This document shows positions 1 through 8,606 of a stretch of 64,000 bases of DNA, piece after piece. The DNA comes from Natronomonas aquatica (GTDB taxonomy: Archaea; Halobacteriota; Halobacteria; Halobacteriales; Haloarculaceae), in NCBI RefSeq assembly GCF_024449025.1, contig NZ_JAHLKM010000004.1, positions 112,523 through 176,522 on the forward strand, written 5' to 3'. Position numbers and translations under genes: made by a program. How positions within the stretch are numbered: position 1 is the first letter of the stretch; each line of letters opens with the position of its first letter. A model generated the notes under the pieces. The model worked only from the letters and a program-made list of their open reading frames with translations, did not search any database and was not told the origin of the DNA.

Positions 1-564
1 GGCGCGACGGTCGTCGAGATGGGCTGTGGAACCGGCGCGAACCTCCCGTATCTCCGGGAGGTGGTCGGCGAGGAAGGCCGCGTCACCGGCGTCGACCTCA
101 CCCGGCCGTTGCTCGAGGTGGCCCGCGGGCGGATCGACGGGTACGGAAACGTCGAGGTCGTGGTGGGCGACGCGACGGACCCGCCGATACGGGAGGCAGA
201 CGCCGTCCTCGCGACGTTCGTCTGTGGGCTCTTTTCGGACCCGGCTGCGGTCGTCGATCTGTGGTGTGATCGTCTCGGTCCCGGCGGCCGGATCGGGCTG
301 CTCGATGCGACAGCCTCCGAGCGCGCCTGCGGGCGGCCGTTGACCCCGGCCTTCAGGGCCTTCGTCGCGGCCGGATCGCCGGCCCTCGGGCCCGCCGATG
401 TCCTCCGGGCCCCGTTCGGTGCCGTCGACGACGAACTCTCCCGCCGGATCGATACTGCCCGCTCCGCGCTGGTCGATCGGACCGTCGATCGGCGATACGA
501 GACGTTCGGACTCGGGTTCGTCGGGCTCTTGACGGGGACAGTTGCCGACGGGTATCACGAATAA
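1..564 (+). CDS. SAM-dependent methyltransferase (5' end outside window)
   Basis: Reading frame 1 is open from the first base, so the true start lies upstream. The visible part opens with the Rossmann SAM-binding motif I (VVEMGCGTG) followed about 20 residues later by the acidic strand VTGVDLT, the class I methyltransferase signature. A post-II motif (DAVLATFVCGLF) and GPGGRIGLLDA follow. The C-terminal 70 residues carry no recognisable substrate motif, so the methyl acceptor is unknown. Ubiquinone/menaquinone-type small-molecule methyltransferases are the closest general match. Nothing nearby suggests a pathway. Confidence 0.8.
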   Translation, partial: GATVVEMGCGTGANLPYLREVVGEEGRVTGVDLTRPLLEVARGRIDGYGNVEVVVGDATDPPIREADAVLATFVCGLFSDPAAVVDLWCDRLGPGGRIGLLDATASERACGRPLTPAFRAFVAAGSPALGPADVLRAPFGAVDDELSRRIDTARSALVDRTVDRRYETFGLGFVGLLTGTVADGYHE

Positions 565-671
565 CACTCTCTCTGAAGACAGTGAAACAGCCGAGCCTAT
601 CTCGGAACTGATCGGTGGAGGAAAACTCGACTTCTCGGGCTTTATTAAGATAGAACGCGACAGAGTAACGT

Positions 672-1937
672 ATGTCAGATGAGTCAAAGTATCGCCAGCT
701 GGTAGCGGACATGAAAGGCGGTATCGGGTGGCGCGACCTGCGTGAGACCGATCAGCGTCGCCATCCCGACCGGGACATCGAGATCACGGACATCAAGTCT
801 ACCGTCGTCGAAGGCAACTTTCCGTGGGTGCTTCTCAAGGTCGAGACCGATGCCGACATATACGGCCTGGGTGAAGCATTTCCGGGTCCAGCGGGCGAGC
901 ACGCCGAGTTCCTCAAGCCCGGCCTCGTCGGGCAAAACCCGCTGGACATCGACCGACTCGTAGAACACATGACACAACTGCTCTCGGGACTGGGGGGTTC
1001 GACCGGATACTCCCAGGCAGCGGTGTCCGGGATCGAAATCGCGCTGTGGGACATCGCAGGAAAGGTCACCGGACTTCCGGTCTATCAGCTGCTCGGGGGG
1101 AAGTACCGCGACGAGGTCCAGATCTACGCCGACTGTCACGCGGGTGAGAACCTGGCGGAATCCACGTCGGAAAACCCCCGCGAGGTGTACTCGCCGGAGT
1201 CGTACGCGCAGGCGGCGAGTCAGGTCATCGATGAGGGATTTGACGCACTGAAGTTCGATCTCGACGTAAAGACCGAGGAAGCCGACACTGCGACACGGCG
1301 GCTATCAGGGCCCGCGATCCAACACAAAGTCGACATCGTTCGTGCAGTGCGCGAAGAGATCGGATACGAACCGACTCTCGGGTTCGATCTTCACTGGAAC
1401 TTTTCGGTCGAGACCGCAACGAAAATCGCCCGTAACGTCGAGGAATACGACCTCGACTGGATCGAAGATCCAGTGCCGCCCGAGAGTGCCGAGACCCACG
1501 GTAAAGTCTCGGAGAGCACGTCGACGCCCATCTTGGCGGGGGAGAACCTCACTCGAGTCGAGGATTTCGTCCCGTTTTTCACCCAACAGGCGATCGATGT
1601 CGCGGCACCGGATATCCAGAAATGCGGCGGATTGCTCGAGTTCCGGAAGATCGCAACGGTCGCCGACGCGTTCGACGTGCCTCTCGCCCCGCACAATATC
1701 TCGAGTCCCATCGGAACGATGGCCAGCGTCCACGTCTGTGCCACCGTTCCCAACGCGTTTGCGCTGGAGTGGCACGCGCGAGAAGTACCGTGGTGGGACG
1801 GTATGCACACCGAGGCCGAGGATCTCATCCGGGACGGCACGATCCAGGTGCCCGAGGAGCCGGGACTGGGTATCTCGATCGATACCGATACCGTCGAAGA
1901 GCACGTCGCGCCCGGTGAGGAACTGTTCGAGCTCTAA
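672..1937 (+). CDS. Enolase-superfamily sugar-acid dehydratase (XacD/gluconate dehydratase-like)
   Basis: A 421-residue enolase-superfamily protein of the mandelate racemase/galactonate dehydratase subgroup. The barrel residues are visible: KFDLD at about 194-198, metal ligands D239 (in FDLH), E265 (WIEDP) and E291 (GEN), D314 (PDIQKCGG) and the general-base H341 (PHNISSP). It closely resembles haloarchaeal xylonate/gluconate dehydratases of the oxidative pentose and semi-phosphorylated Entner-Doudoroff routes, including LGGKYRDE and the C-terminal PEEPGLG. Expected reaction: dehydration of an aldonate to a 2-keto-3-deoxy acid. The exact sugar acid cannot be told. The gene is monocistronic; no sugar dehydrogenase or KDG kinase is adjacent. 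Confidence 0.82.
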   Translation: MSDESKYRQLVADMKGGIGWRDLRETDQRRHPDRDIEITDIKSTVVEGNFPWVLLKVETDADIYGLGEAFPGPAGEHAEFLKPGLVGQNPLDIDRLVEHMTQLLSGLGGSTGYSQAAVSGIEIALWDIAGKVTGLPVYQLLGGKYRDEVQIYADCHAGENLAESTSENPREVYSPESYAQAASQVIDEGFDALKFDLDVKTEEADTATRRLSGPAIQHKVDIVRAVREEIGYEPTLGFDLHWNFSVETATKIARNVEEYDLDWIEDPVPPESAETHGKVSESTSTPILAGENLTRVEDFVPFFTQQAIDVAAPDIQKCGGLLEFRKIATVADAFDVPLAPHNISSPIGTMASVHVCATVPNAFALEWHAREVPWWDGMHTEAEDLIRDGTIQVPEEPGLGISIDTDTVEEHVAPGEELFEL

Positions 1938-2225
1938 CTACGATTGCGCCGGATACTGTGCAGTCTGTGGCTCTTTCGGACTCGCTGACCGTGTCCCCAG
2001 TCGGCCGGTTTCTGTCCTGTCGGGGCGTTTTTCTGTAGACCGGCGCAACCAAGCGTATTAGTGTCCCCGGCCGGACATGCTGGACCGGGGATCGGGACGA
2101 CGAAGTGGCGCCCGTCACGGCAGGCCGCGACGTGCTGGGAGTCGTGTCAGCCCAGGGGGTCTCATCGGAGTAGGCGAGAGCCCCGAATAAAAATCCCGGT
2201 GCAGTGTCGGGTGCGACCGCTTCGA
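1938..2225. other. Convergent intergenic stretch, no gene seen
   Basis: 288 bases between two convergent genes. I see no credible ORF, tRNA or riboswitch fold. The short repeat CCCCGG/CCGGGG around 2066-2092 could form a weak hairpin between the two 3' ends. Confidence 0.4.
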
Positions 2226-3155
2226 TCAGTCGTCCGCCGGCTCGGGCCGCGTCGTCACGTCCACGGAGGGCGCGTCGACACCGAGTTCCTCGATCGCCGC
2301 TTGGGCCGCCCGCTTGCCCGAAAGCAGCATCGCACCGAAGGTCGGCCCCATCCGCGGGAGGCCGTAGGTCGTCGCCGTCGCCATGCCGGCCGCGATGAGG
2401 CCGTCGTGGACGACGCCGGTGTGCTCGACGACGGCGTCCTCGCTCTCGCCGACCCACATCGAGTCGTGGCCGGGCGAGTCGTGGCCGGGGGCGCCGTACT
2501 GTCCCTCGTCGGTCTGATCCATCCCGGTGTTGTGCTCGTCGGCGTGTTCGATCCCGGGCGCGGAGAGGACGCCCCGTTCCTGGAGTTTCGAGACGGCGAC
2601 CGCGTCGTGGCCCGTCGCGTCGATGACCAGATCGGACTCGACGGCGATCGGATCGACGCAGGTGATCTCCCGCGGCAGGGCGTGTACCGGCGTCCAGTTC
2701 ATTACGATCCCGCCGACGCGGTGGTCCTCGCGGATGACGATGTCCGTGAACTCGGTCATGTTCTGCATCTTCGCGCCGGCGTCACAGGCTGCCTTGATGA
2801 GCCCCGAGCAGGCCTCGGGACCGTTGGCGACGTAGAGATCCTCGGTCTCGTCGGATTCGGTGTAGTCGACGTCGAGTTCGTCGAGGACGCTCTCGGCGGG
2901 GTCCCGGACGGTCACCTTGTTCATGAGGAAGCCGCCGAGCCAAAAGCCCCCGCCGAGGTAGTTGTTCTTCTCGACGACCATCGTCTTGACGCCGCGTTCG
3001 GAGAGCTCCTTCGCGGCCATCAGCCCCGAAGGGCCGCCGCCGACGATGATGACGTCCGATTCCGTGAAGTCCATGAACTCCTCGGTCCACTCGGCGCCGA
3101 TAGCGCGCGTTACTTCCGCTTCGCCGACGTCGCTGAATTCGCTAAACTGGGTCAT
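2226..3155 (-). CDS. thi4: Thiamine thiazole synthase (sulfide-donor Thi4)
   Basis: A 309-residue Thi4 protein that builds the thiazole moiety of thiamine from NAD and glycine. A Rossmann FAD/NAD motif ([10 protein letters not shown], residues 35-44) and the [11 protein letters not shown] segment are clear. C166 in ITCVDP matches the cysteine that yeast-type Thi4 sacrifices as sulfur donor; methanogen enzymes that use free sulfide have histidine there. The protein is therefore predicted to be a single-turnover suicide enzyme, as proposed for Haloferax Thi4. I chose the ATG at 3155 (MTQFSEFSD) over the longer frame because the six extra residues are unlike the family. Stand-alone gene with AT-rich upstream sequence (TATAAATT around 3180). 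Confidence 0.95.
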   Translation of the reverse strand: MTQFSEFSDVGEAEVTRAIGAEWTEEFMDFTESDVIIVGGGPSGLMAAKELSERGVKTMVVEKNNYLGGGFWLGGFLMNKVTVRDPAESVLDELDVDYTESDETEDLYVANGPEACSGLIKAACDAGAKMQNMTEFTDIVIREDHRVGGIVMNWTPVHALPREITCVDPIAVESDLVIDATGHDAVAVSKLQERGVLSAPGIEHADEHNTGMDQTDEGQYGAPGHDSPGHDSMWVGESEDAVVEHTGVVHDGLIAAGMATATTYGLPRMGPTFGAMLLSGKRAAQAAIEELGVDAPSVDVTTRPEPADD

Positions 3156-3224
3156 ACAACTGAATAATACCACGGGGAAATATAAATTGGTTGTGGTCGA
3201 AACCGGTTGTGTCGCGAACGACGG

Positions 3225-3707
3225 TTACTGGATCCCGAGTACGAGCGCCTGACAGCCGACGGTGACGGCGCTCCCGACGCCGAGAAGCGCCACGTTCGCC
3301 CGCGGGTTCGCGGCGGGCGTGACGTCGAACGTGTAATGCCACGCTGAGACGGGGCGAAACGGGCGGATCCCCATCGGCGTGACGCTGTCGGCGAGCAGAT
3401 GGGAGGTAAGCGACAGCGCCGCCGCCGTCCCGACCGTCGCTGCGATGGCGACCGGACGGCCGACGGCGGCCCCGAGTGCCCATCCGACACCGGCCGATAG
3501 GAGCGCCGCGCCTGCGATGAACCAGACCGTGTGGGTCGGCCCCCGGTGATCGATCGGGAGGTACTCGTCGGCGTCGGGAACGGTCGCGAGCGCAACCGCG
3601 ACGGTGGCCCCCAAAAGCGCCAGTTCCGGGGCTCCTGTCCGGGTCAACACCGCCCCAACGGGCGCATAACAGAACAGCGCCGCACCCACGTGTCCCCAGC
3701 GATACAT
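3225..3707 (-). CDS. Membrane-bound metal-dependent hydrolase (YdjM/DUF457-like)
   Basis: A 160-residue integral membrane protein with four or five hydrophobic segments. The sequence has PDADEYLPIDHRGPTHT near residue 50 and SHLLADSVTPMGIRPF near 110. These acidic/histidine clusters at membrane edges are typical of the YdjM/LexA-regulated metal-dependent hydrolase family. The start at 3707 (MYRWGHVGAAL) is preferred because the longer in-frame extension is arginine/proline-rich antisense-like sequence. The substrate is unknown for the family. Confidence 0.75.
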   Translation of the reverse strand: MYRWGHVGAALFCYAPVGAVLTRTGAPELALLGATVAVALATVPDADEYLPIDHRGPTHTVWFIAGAALLSAGVGWALGAAVGRPVAIAATVGTAAALSLTSHLLADSVTPMGIRPFRPVSAWHYTFDVTPAANPRANVALLGVGSAVTVGCQALVLGIQ

Positions 3708-3788
3708 ACCCCTCGTTTCGTCTCGAAGCCTATCAAATCCTCCATCCGCTCCGTAAGGGTTAGGATCGGACGCACCGAAGGCCGCCGT

Positions 3789-4085
3789 ATGACCGACGAC
3801 GAGGAGAAAAAAGAGGGACCGGCCGTCCCGCTCGGCGACGGGGCTCCCGTCGCTGGCGCCCCGCCCGCACGGGTGGCCTCGCGGCTCCACTATGCGATCG
3901 AGAAAAGCGAGGTCATCGACCGCGAGGGCGGGACGACGATCCGGACGCCCGAGGGTCCCCGTGAACTCGCCGACGTGCTCGAGGAGAGCGACGAGGTGTA
4001 CTTCGACACGAGACAGGCCTTCGAGGCCGCTATCCGTGACGTCGTCGGGACCGGTCCCGTCCCGACCGCCGAGGACGAGGAGTAG
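3789..4085 (+). CDS. Small acidic haloarchaeal protein (DUF5789-like)
   Basis: A 98-residue acidic protein starting MTDDEEKKEG, with a conserved-looking core: ELGDGAPVAGAPPARVASRL-type segment, VIDREG, TPEGPRELADVL, and a C-terminal FDTRQAFEAAIRDVVG helix. It resembles short haloarchaeal proteins I associate with DUF5789, possibly nucleic-acid related, but no function is known. It is divergent from the upstream membrane hydrolase and 137 bases upstream of the radical SAM gene. Codon use is like its neighbours. Confidence 0.65.
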   Translation: MTDDEEKKEGPAVPLGDGAPVAGAPPARVASRLHYAIEKSEVIDREGGTTIRTPEGPRELADVLEESDEVYFDTRQAFEAAIRDVVGTGPVPTAEDEE

Positions 4086-4222
4086 CCCCGGTTCGTGTCC
4101 TTCCGACGCCGGTCTCCGGGTGGGCCCGTCGGGAGCACCAGCGAGGCCGTCGCGTGCTCCCCGGGAGCCGCCGGGCCGGAACGTGCGACTTTTCAGCCTC
4201 GACGGCCAAACAGACACAACGA

Positions 4223-5215
4223 ATGATCTCGAAGGGCTGTGAACAGTGTGCCGTCGGCGGCAAGATGGTGCTTTTCGTCTACGGCTACTGCGATCAGCGC
4301 GACTGTTTTTACTGCCCGCTCGGCGAGAACAGAAAGAACGTCACGCAGGTATACGCCAACGAACGCCCCGTCGAGGACGACGGGGACATCATCGAGGAGG
4401 CCAGACGGATGGACGCGCTGGGCTCCTCGATCACCGGCGGGGAACCCCAGGAAGTTCTCGAGCGGACCTGTCGGTACATCAGCCTCCTGAAAGAGGAGTT
4501 CGGGGCCGACCACCACACCCACCTCTATACGGGGATCACCGGGGGCAGAGAGAACATGCGTCGGCTGGCCGAGGCGGGCCTCGACGAGATCCGCTTTCAC
4601 CCCCCGCTGGAGCTGTGGGGTGACCTCCACGGTACCGAATGGGAGGAGATTCTCCACGTCGCCCGCGAGGAAGGCATCACGCCCGCCTTCGAGATCCCCG
4701 GGATCCGCGCGGAACCGGAGTTTCTGCAGTTCCTCGATGAGGGGGCCGCCGACTTCTGCAACATCAACGAGTTCGAGATGTCCGACGGCAACTACCGCCG
4801 GATGCAGGAGGAGGGCTTCGAACTGAAGGAGGACCACATGTCGGCCGTCGAGGGCTCACACGACATCCTAGAGCGGATGGGCGATCACGAGAAGGTCTAC
4901 TTCTGTACCAGCGTCTTCAAGGACGCCGCCCAGCACCGCTCGCGGCTCAAGCGGATGGCCAGAAACGTCCGCCGGGAGTTCGACGAGATCACCGACGACG
5001 GCACGATCGTCTACGGCAAGACCTGGGAGACCGAAGCGCGACTGGAGGAACTCGGCGTCCCGGAGGAGTTCTACACGGTCAAACCGGATCACGTCGAGTT
5101 GGCGTGGTGGCTCCTCGAGGAAATGATCGAGGACGGCGACCTCGATGAGGGCGAGATCGTCGAGCAGTACCCCACTTACGACGGAACGGTCGTCGAACGG
5201 ACGCCGCTGGCGTAG
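4223..5215 (+). CDS. Radical SAM protein
   Basis: A 330-residue radical SAM enzyme. The cluster-binding triad appears as CDQRDCFYC (C-x4-C-x2-C), a variant of the canonical C-x3-C-x2-C, preceded by an extra CEQC pair near the N-terminus. SAM-binding TGGEP follows at about residue 75, and barrel segments HTHLYTGITGG and DEIRFHPPL are visible. There is no C-terminal SPASM cysteine cluster. I took the ATG at 4223 because MISKGCEQC starts the conserved part. The substrate is unknown and it is monocistronic. It is the only radical SAM gene in the window, so it is a distant candidate partner for the CGCGG peptide at 25.2 kb, but distance argues against that. Confidence 0.85.
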   Translation: MISKGCEQCAVGGKMVLFVYGYCDQRDCFYCPLGENRKNVTQVYANERPVEDDGDIIEEARRMDALGSSITGGEPQEVLERTCRYISLLKEEFGADHHTHLYTGITGGRENMRRLAEAGLDEIRFHPPLELWGDLHGTEWEEILHVAREEGITPAFEIPGIRAEPEFLQFLDEGAADFCNINEFEMSDGNYRRMQEEGFELKEDHMSAVEGSHDILERMGDHEKVYFCTSVFKDAAQHRSRLKRMARNVRREFDEITDDGTIVYGKTWETEARLEELGVPEEFYTVKPDHVELAWWLLEEMIEDGDLDEGEIVEQYPTYDGTVVERTPLA

Positions 5216-5257
5216 GTTTATTTCGCGGCGGTCACGACCGGGGGTATTGCCACCAGT

Positions 5258-5344
5258 GTGGCCGGTTATATCGCCCTTGGGGGCTTCGGGGCACTCTTTT
5301 TCGGGTTCTATAGAAACACGAAAGAAGGAGACGGAAGGCGTTGA
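5258..5344 (+). CDS. Possible 28-residue single-span membrane peptide
   Basis: A short frame opening with GTG encodes MAGYIALGGFGALFFGFYR followed by a charged tail ending in GRR. It is one hydrophobic helix with a positive C-terminus, unlike random GC-rich translation. A TTTATTT promoter-like stretch lies about 40 bases upstream, just after the radical SAM stop. I have no family match. It could equally be the decayed end of a longer gene. Confidence 0.3.
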   Translation: MAGYIALGGFGALFFGFYRNTKEGDGRR

Positions 5345-5500
5345 TCTACATCCGCGCGAGCGGAGCGGGCGCGGTTCACCGGAGGCGACCGAAGCGAGCG
5401 TCCGGCCTTTTTTATCGATGTTTTTCAAGGAGTGGTTCGCCTGCGGCGAACCCGACGCGGAAAAAGATCGGGACCCGCAAGCGTTTAATCGACAGCGGCG
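5345..5500. repeat. Dispersed-type intergenic element with GGTTCGCC hairpin
   Basis: This spacer has the composition of haloarchaeal dispersed intergenic elements: a GAGCGGAGCGGGCG/CGAAGCGAGCG tract, a T-run with GATG (around 5408-5425), then a perfect hairpin, GGTTCGCC (5434-5441), TGC loop, GGCGAACC (5445-5452), and a purine-rich AAAAAG end. No protein is encoded. It could act as a terminator region for the upstream gene, but the organisation suggests a repeat family. A genome search would settle this. Confidence 0.4.
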
Positions 5501-5512
5501 ATACTGGGTGGT

Positions 5513-5998
5513 ATGCCCGACTGCCCACTCGCGGACGATTGCCCCAGTTTTTCCGAACGCATCGAAGGGATGGGCTGTCAACACTACGGCGACCGCGGCG
5601 GTGCCGAGTGGTGTTCCCACTACAATCAGCCGATCAACGATCTCAAGCGACAGCCGGTCAAGATCGGCGAGGAGGTCGTCGTCGACGTCGAGGACATCCA
5701 CGAATCGGGGGCGGGCGTCGGCCGCACCGAGGACGGGTTCATCGTGATGGTCGACGGGGTGTTGCCCGAGGCCCGCGCGCGCGTCGAGATCACCGAGGTC
5801 AGGTCGAACCACGCCCGGGCCGACGAGATCGAGCGGCTGCCGATGGAGGACGACGAGGGCGAGGAGGCGGACGAGACGGCCGAGGCAGACGAGGGCGAGG
5901 AGGCGGACGGGACAGCCGAAACGGACGAGCGAAACGACCGCGAGCGGGCACTCGATCGCGAACGGCTGGGGAGCCGCGAGAACTTCTGGGGCAACTGA
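5513..5998 (+). CDS. TRAM-domain protein with N-terminal cysteine cluster
   Basis: A 161-residue protein. Residues about 48-105 form a TRAM (TRM2/MiaB) beta-barrel: VKIGEEVVVDVEDIHESGAG, then GFIVMVDGVLPE and VEITEVRSNHARAD. TRAM domains bind RNA. Upstream are four cysteines (C4, C10, C22, C34) in a compact N-terminal region that could bind zinc or an Fe-S cluster. The C-terminal third is a low-complexity Glu/Asp/Ala tract, then a basic RLGSRENFWGN end. It lies 41 bases before the Tfx regulator on the same strand, so co-transcription is likely. Cold-shock-like RNA chaperone roles are proposed for archaeal TRAM proteins. Confidence 0.85.
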   Translation: MPDCPLADDCPSFSERIEGMGCQHYGDRGGAEWCSHYNQPINDLKRQPVKIGEEVVVDVEDIHESGAGVGRTEDGFIVMVDGVLPEARARVEITEVRSNHARADEIERLPMEDDEGEEADETAEADEGEEADGTAETDERNDRERALDRERLGSRENFWGN

Positions 5999-6039
5999 AC
6001 CGCGGTGACTCCCAACCGAACACCGACCGAAAAACACCG

Positions 6040-6495
6040 ATGACAGTTCCAGACGCCGACGAGCTGCTCGAACGGGCCGGGTTCGACGCCGAAGAGAGCG
6101 TGCTGACCCGCCGGCAGGCGGAGGTACTCGTGCTTCGTGAGACGGGCGCCGCGCAGGCCGACATCGCCGAGGAGCTGGGGACCTCCCGGGCGAACGTCTC
6201 GAGCGTCGAGGCCAGCGCCCGCGAGAACGTCGCCAAGGCCAGAGAGACCGTCGCCTTCGCGGAGGTGCTCGCCGCCCCTGTCCGGTTGACCGTCGAGGGA
6301 GGGACCGACCTCTACGACGTCCCGAACATGGTGTATTCGGCCTGTGACGACGCCGACGTGAAAGTCAACTACACGGCGCCCGAGCTGATGAAACTCGTCG
6401 GCGACGCCGCCGGCGACGCGGTCCACGGTCGCGCGGTCCAGCGGGATATCACCGTCACCGTCACCGGCGACGGCGACGTCAGGGTCCGGACTTAG
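6040..6495 (+). CDS. Tfx family DNA-binding protein
   Basis: A 151-residue regulator of the archaeal Tfx family. The N-terminal helix-turn-helix is plain at residues 23-65 (LTRRQAEVLVLRETG, then QADIAEELGTSRANVSSVE). The C-terminal domain (LYDVPNMVYSACDDADVKVNY) matches the Tfx ligand/assembly domain. Tfx was first described as a regulator of a molybdenum formylmethanofuran dehydrogenase operon, so molybdenum- or redox-linked control is possible. I chose the ATG at 6040 because the long upstream extension overlaps the TRAM gene and is arginine-rich antisense-like sequence. Confidence 0.9.
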   Translation: MTVPDADELLERAGFDAEESVLTRRQAEVLVLRETGAAQADIAEELGTSRANVSSVEASARENVAKARETVAFAEVLAAPVRLTVEGGTDLYDVPNMVYSACDDADVKVNYTAPELMKLVGDAAGDAVHGRAVQRDITVTVTGDGDVRVRT

Positions 6496-6600
6496 ACGAC
6501 CTGCCGGCCGATCGATCCGACGACGCTCGGTTAGCCCTCCCTATCAGTGCTCGAAACCGACTGTCTGATTTCTCGGCTCGGTCGTGGGTCGCTCGATCCG

Positions 6601-6891
6601 TTACCAGGTTTCGATCCGATCCTCGCGGATGTCCTCGAGACAGCCCTGGCAGTCCGAGTGATCGGGATCGTAACACGCCGGGCGCCCCTCGGCGTCGAGC
6701 GGGACGGCGCGTTTTTCCGCGTACCGGCGGCAGACGATCTTCGCCTTCCCGTCATCGTCGGTCGGGAGATCCGCGAGCGTCGCGGATCTGGCGTCGCTGT
6801 AGGCGCGTTTTGCCTCCTCGAACTGCCGGCCGACCGCGTTGAGTTTCGTCCGGACGAGCCGCTCGAGGCGACGACGGTTGCTCACACCCAC
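6601..6891 (-). CDS. Conserved haloarchaeal hypothetical with Cys pair
   Basis: A 96-residue protein read from a GTG. The first half is basic (SNRRRLERLVRTKLNAVG). The second half holds four cysteines (KIVCRRYAEK, PACYDP, CQGCLED), spaced like a small zinc-binding site. It is divergently placed from the RPA operon, a context I associate with haloarchaeal genomes. Function unknown. An alternative GTG two codons in (VSNRRR) is equally plausible. Confidence 0.65.
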   Translation of the reverse strand: MGVSNRRRLERLVRTKLNAVGRQFEEAKRAYSDARSATLADLPTDDDGKAKIVCRRYAEKRAVPLDAEGRPACYDPDHSDCQGCLEDIREDRIETW

Positions 6892-7055
6892 AGTACGGAC
6901 GGGAGACTAAAAGGCCCGTCGCCGACCTGGAGGCCGTTTTGCGGGCGGTTTCCCCCGCCGGCTTCACTTTCACCCCGCCACCGACGGTTTTTATACTGTC
7001 GCGAACCAACCGGCGTACGTCTCCCACTGAAAACACGCGGAGACGGAAACTCGCT

Positions 7056-7985
7056 ATGACAGACCTGCGACAGCACGCGGACGAGATACACGAACAGTTC
7101 TCCGACACCCTCGATGTCGGTGTCGACGAAATCCACTCCCGCCTCGAGACGCTCGTCTCCGAGTACCGGGTCCCGATCGATGAGGCCCGACGGAGCGTCG
7201 TCTCGACGTACCTCGAGGAGGCCGACATGGACAGAGAGGCCCTCGCCGGCGGAGCGAGCCAGTCGGCGTCGGTGGCCGACGTCGACGCCCCCGAGGAGTG
7301 GCTCGATCTCACGGTCAAGGTCGTCGACCTCTGGGAGCCGGGCGCCGACTCGATCGCCCAGGTCGGCCTGCTCGGCGACGAGACGGGGACGATCAAGTTC
7401 ACCAAGTGGGCCAAAAGCGACCTTCCCTCGCTCGAGGAAGGTTCGGTCTACCGGCTCGAGAACGTCGTCACCGACAAGTACGAGGGGCGTTTCTCGGTGA
7501 AGCTCAACTCCTCGACGACGATCGAAGCGATCGATACCGACATCGAGGTCGGCGACGACTCGACCGAACTCGAGGGCGCTCTCGTCGATATCCAGTCCGG
7601 CTCCGGGCTGATCAAGCGCTGTCCCGAGGAGGACTGCACCCGCGTCCTCCAGAACGGTCGCTGTTCGGAACACGGCGACGTCGAGGGGGAGTTCGACCTC
7701 CGGATCAAGGGCGTCCTCGACGACGGAAACGGGATCCACGAGGTCATCTTCGATCAGGAATCCACCGAGGAACTGACCGGGATCACCCTCGAAGAGGCCC
7801 AGGAGATGGCGATGGACGCCCTCGACACCGAGGTCGTCGTCGAGGAGATGCGCGGGCTAGTCCTCGGCCAGTACTACCGCGTCGCCGGGCCGACGCTCGG
7901 CCGATACGTCCTGGCCGACGAGATCGAACGACTCGACGGGCCGACCGAGACCGAAAGCGTGCTGATCAAAGCGAGGTCGATATAG
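7056..7985 (+). CDS. rpa3: Replication protein A, RPA3-type single-stranded DNA-binding protein
   Basis: A 309-residue ssDNA-binding protein. Residues 1-65 form an N-terminal helical region, followed by an OB fold (WLDLTVKVVDLWEP, QVGLLGDETGTIKF) and a second OB region interrupted by a zinc finger (C-P-E-E-D-C then C-S-E-H, around residues 190-210). Length and zinc finger match the haloarchaeal RPA3 class rather than the longer RPA1. I used the ATG at 7056 (MTDLRQHADEI). The stop codon abuts the ATG of the next gene, so it is a tight operon with the RPA-associated protein. The complex binds ssDNA during replication and repair. Confidence 0.92.
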   Translation: MTDLRQHADEIHEQFSDTLDVGVDEIHSRLETLVSEYRVPIDEARRSVVSTYLEEADMDREALAGGASQSASVADVDAPEEWLDLTVKVVDLWEPGADSIAQVGLLGDETGTIKFTKWAKSDLPSLEEGSVYRLENVVTDKYEGRFSVKLNSSTTIEAIDTDIEVGDDSTELEGALVDIQSGSGLIKRCPEEDCTRVLQNGRCSEHGDVEGEFDLRIKGVLDDGNGIHEVIFDQESTEELTGITLEEAQEMAMDALDTEVVVEEMRGLVLGQYYRVAGPTLGRYVLADEIERLDGPTETESVLIKARSI

Positions 7986-8588
7986 ATGAGCGCATCCACA
8001 TCCGCATCCGTTCCCACCCGCGAGGTCGCCCGGCGCGCCTTCGCGGCAGAGTTCAACGACGCGACGTACACGTTCAAAGAATCCGACGACGACCGCGCCC
8101 CCGTCTACTCGCTTTTGCCGACCGGCGAGCGGGCAAACCGGGTGTTCGTCGTCGGCACGCTGACCGAAACCGAGGACGTCGGCGACGACTCCGAATACTG
8201 GCGCGGTCGGATCGTCGACCCGACCGGTACGTTCTTCGCCTACGCCGGGCAGTACCAGCCCGAAGCCACGTCGGTGCTCCGCGAGACCGAAACGCCGGCG
8301 TACGTCGCGGTCGTCGGCAAGCCCCGCTCCTACGAGACCGACGAGGGCGACATCAACGTCTCGTTGCGCCCCGAATCCATCACGGTGGTCGACGAGGCGA
8401 CCCGGAACCGCTGGGTGGTCGAGACGGCCGACCGGACCCTCGATCGGATCGAGGCCTTCGAGACGGCCGACGAGTACGCCGCGATGGCGGAAACCCAGTA
8501 CGATCCGGACCTGTCGATCTACCGCGATCAGGTCATCGCGGCGCTCGAGGACCTCGAGGACGACGCCGAAGTGGCCGCCGAGGCGTAG
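7986..8588 (+). CDS. rpap3: RPA-associated protein (RPAP3-type)
   Basis: A 200-residue COG3390-like protein that works with the preceding RPA. The N-terminal PTREVARRAFAAEFNDATYTF segment and the following OB fold (RVFVVGTLTETEDVG, WRGRIVDPTGTFFAYAG, VAVVGKPRSY) are typical. A C-terminal helical region ends in acidic/alanine-rich residues. There are zero bases between the rpa3 stop and this ATG, which implies translational coupling. In Haloferax the RPA3/RPAP3 pair forms a complex required for normal viability. Confidence 0.9.
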   Translation: MSASTSASVPTREVARRAFAAEFNDATYTFKESDDDRAPVYSLLPTGERANRVFVVGTLTETEDVGDDSEYWRGRIVDPTGTFFAYAGQYQPEATSVLRETETPAYVAVVGKPRSYETDEGDINVSLRPESITVVDEATRNRWVVETADRTLDRIEAFETADEYAAMAETQYDPDLSIYRDQVIAALEDLEDDAEVAAEA

Positions 8589-8606
8589 CGGGCGGTCCTC
8601 GCTCGG

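Noticed and set aside
2061..3167. Long plus-strand open frame opposite thi4
   Set aside because: Antisense shadow of thi4; the translation is Asp/Val/Gly/Arg-rich with no family features.
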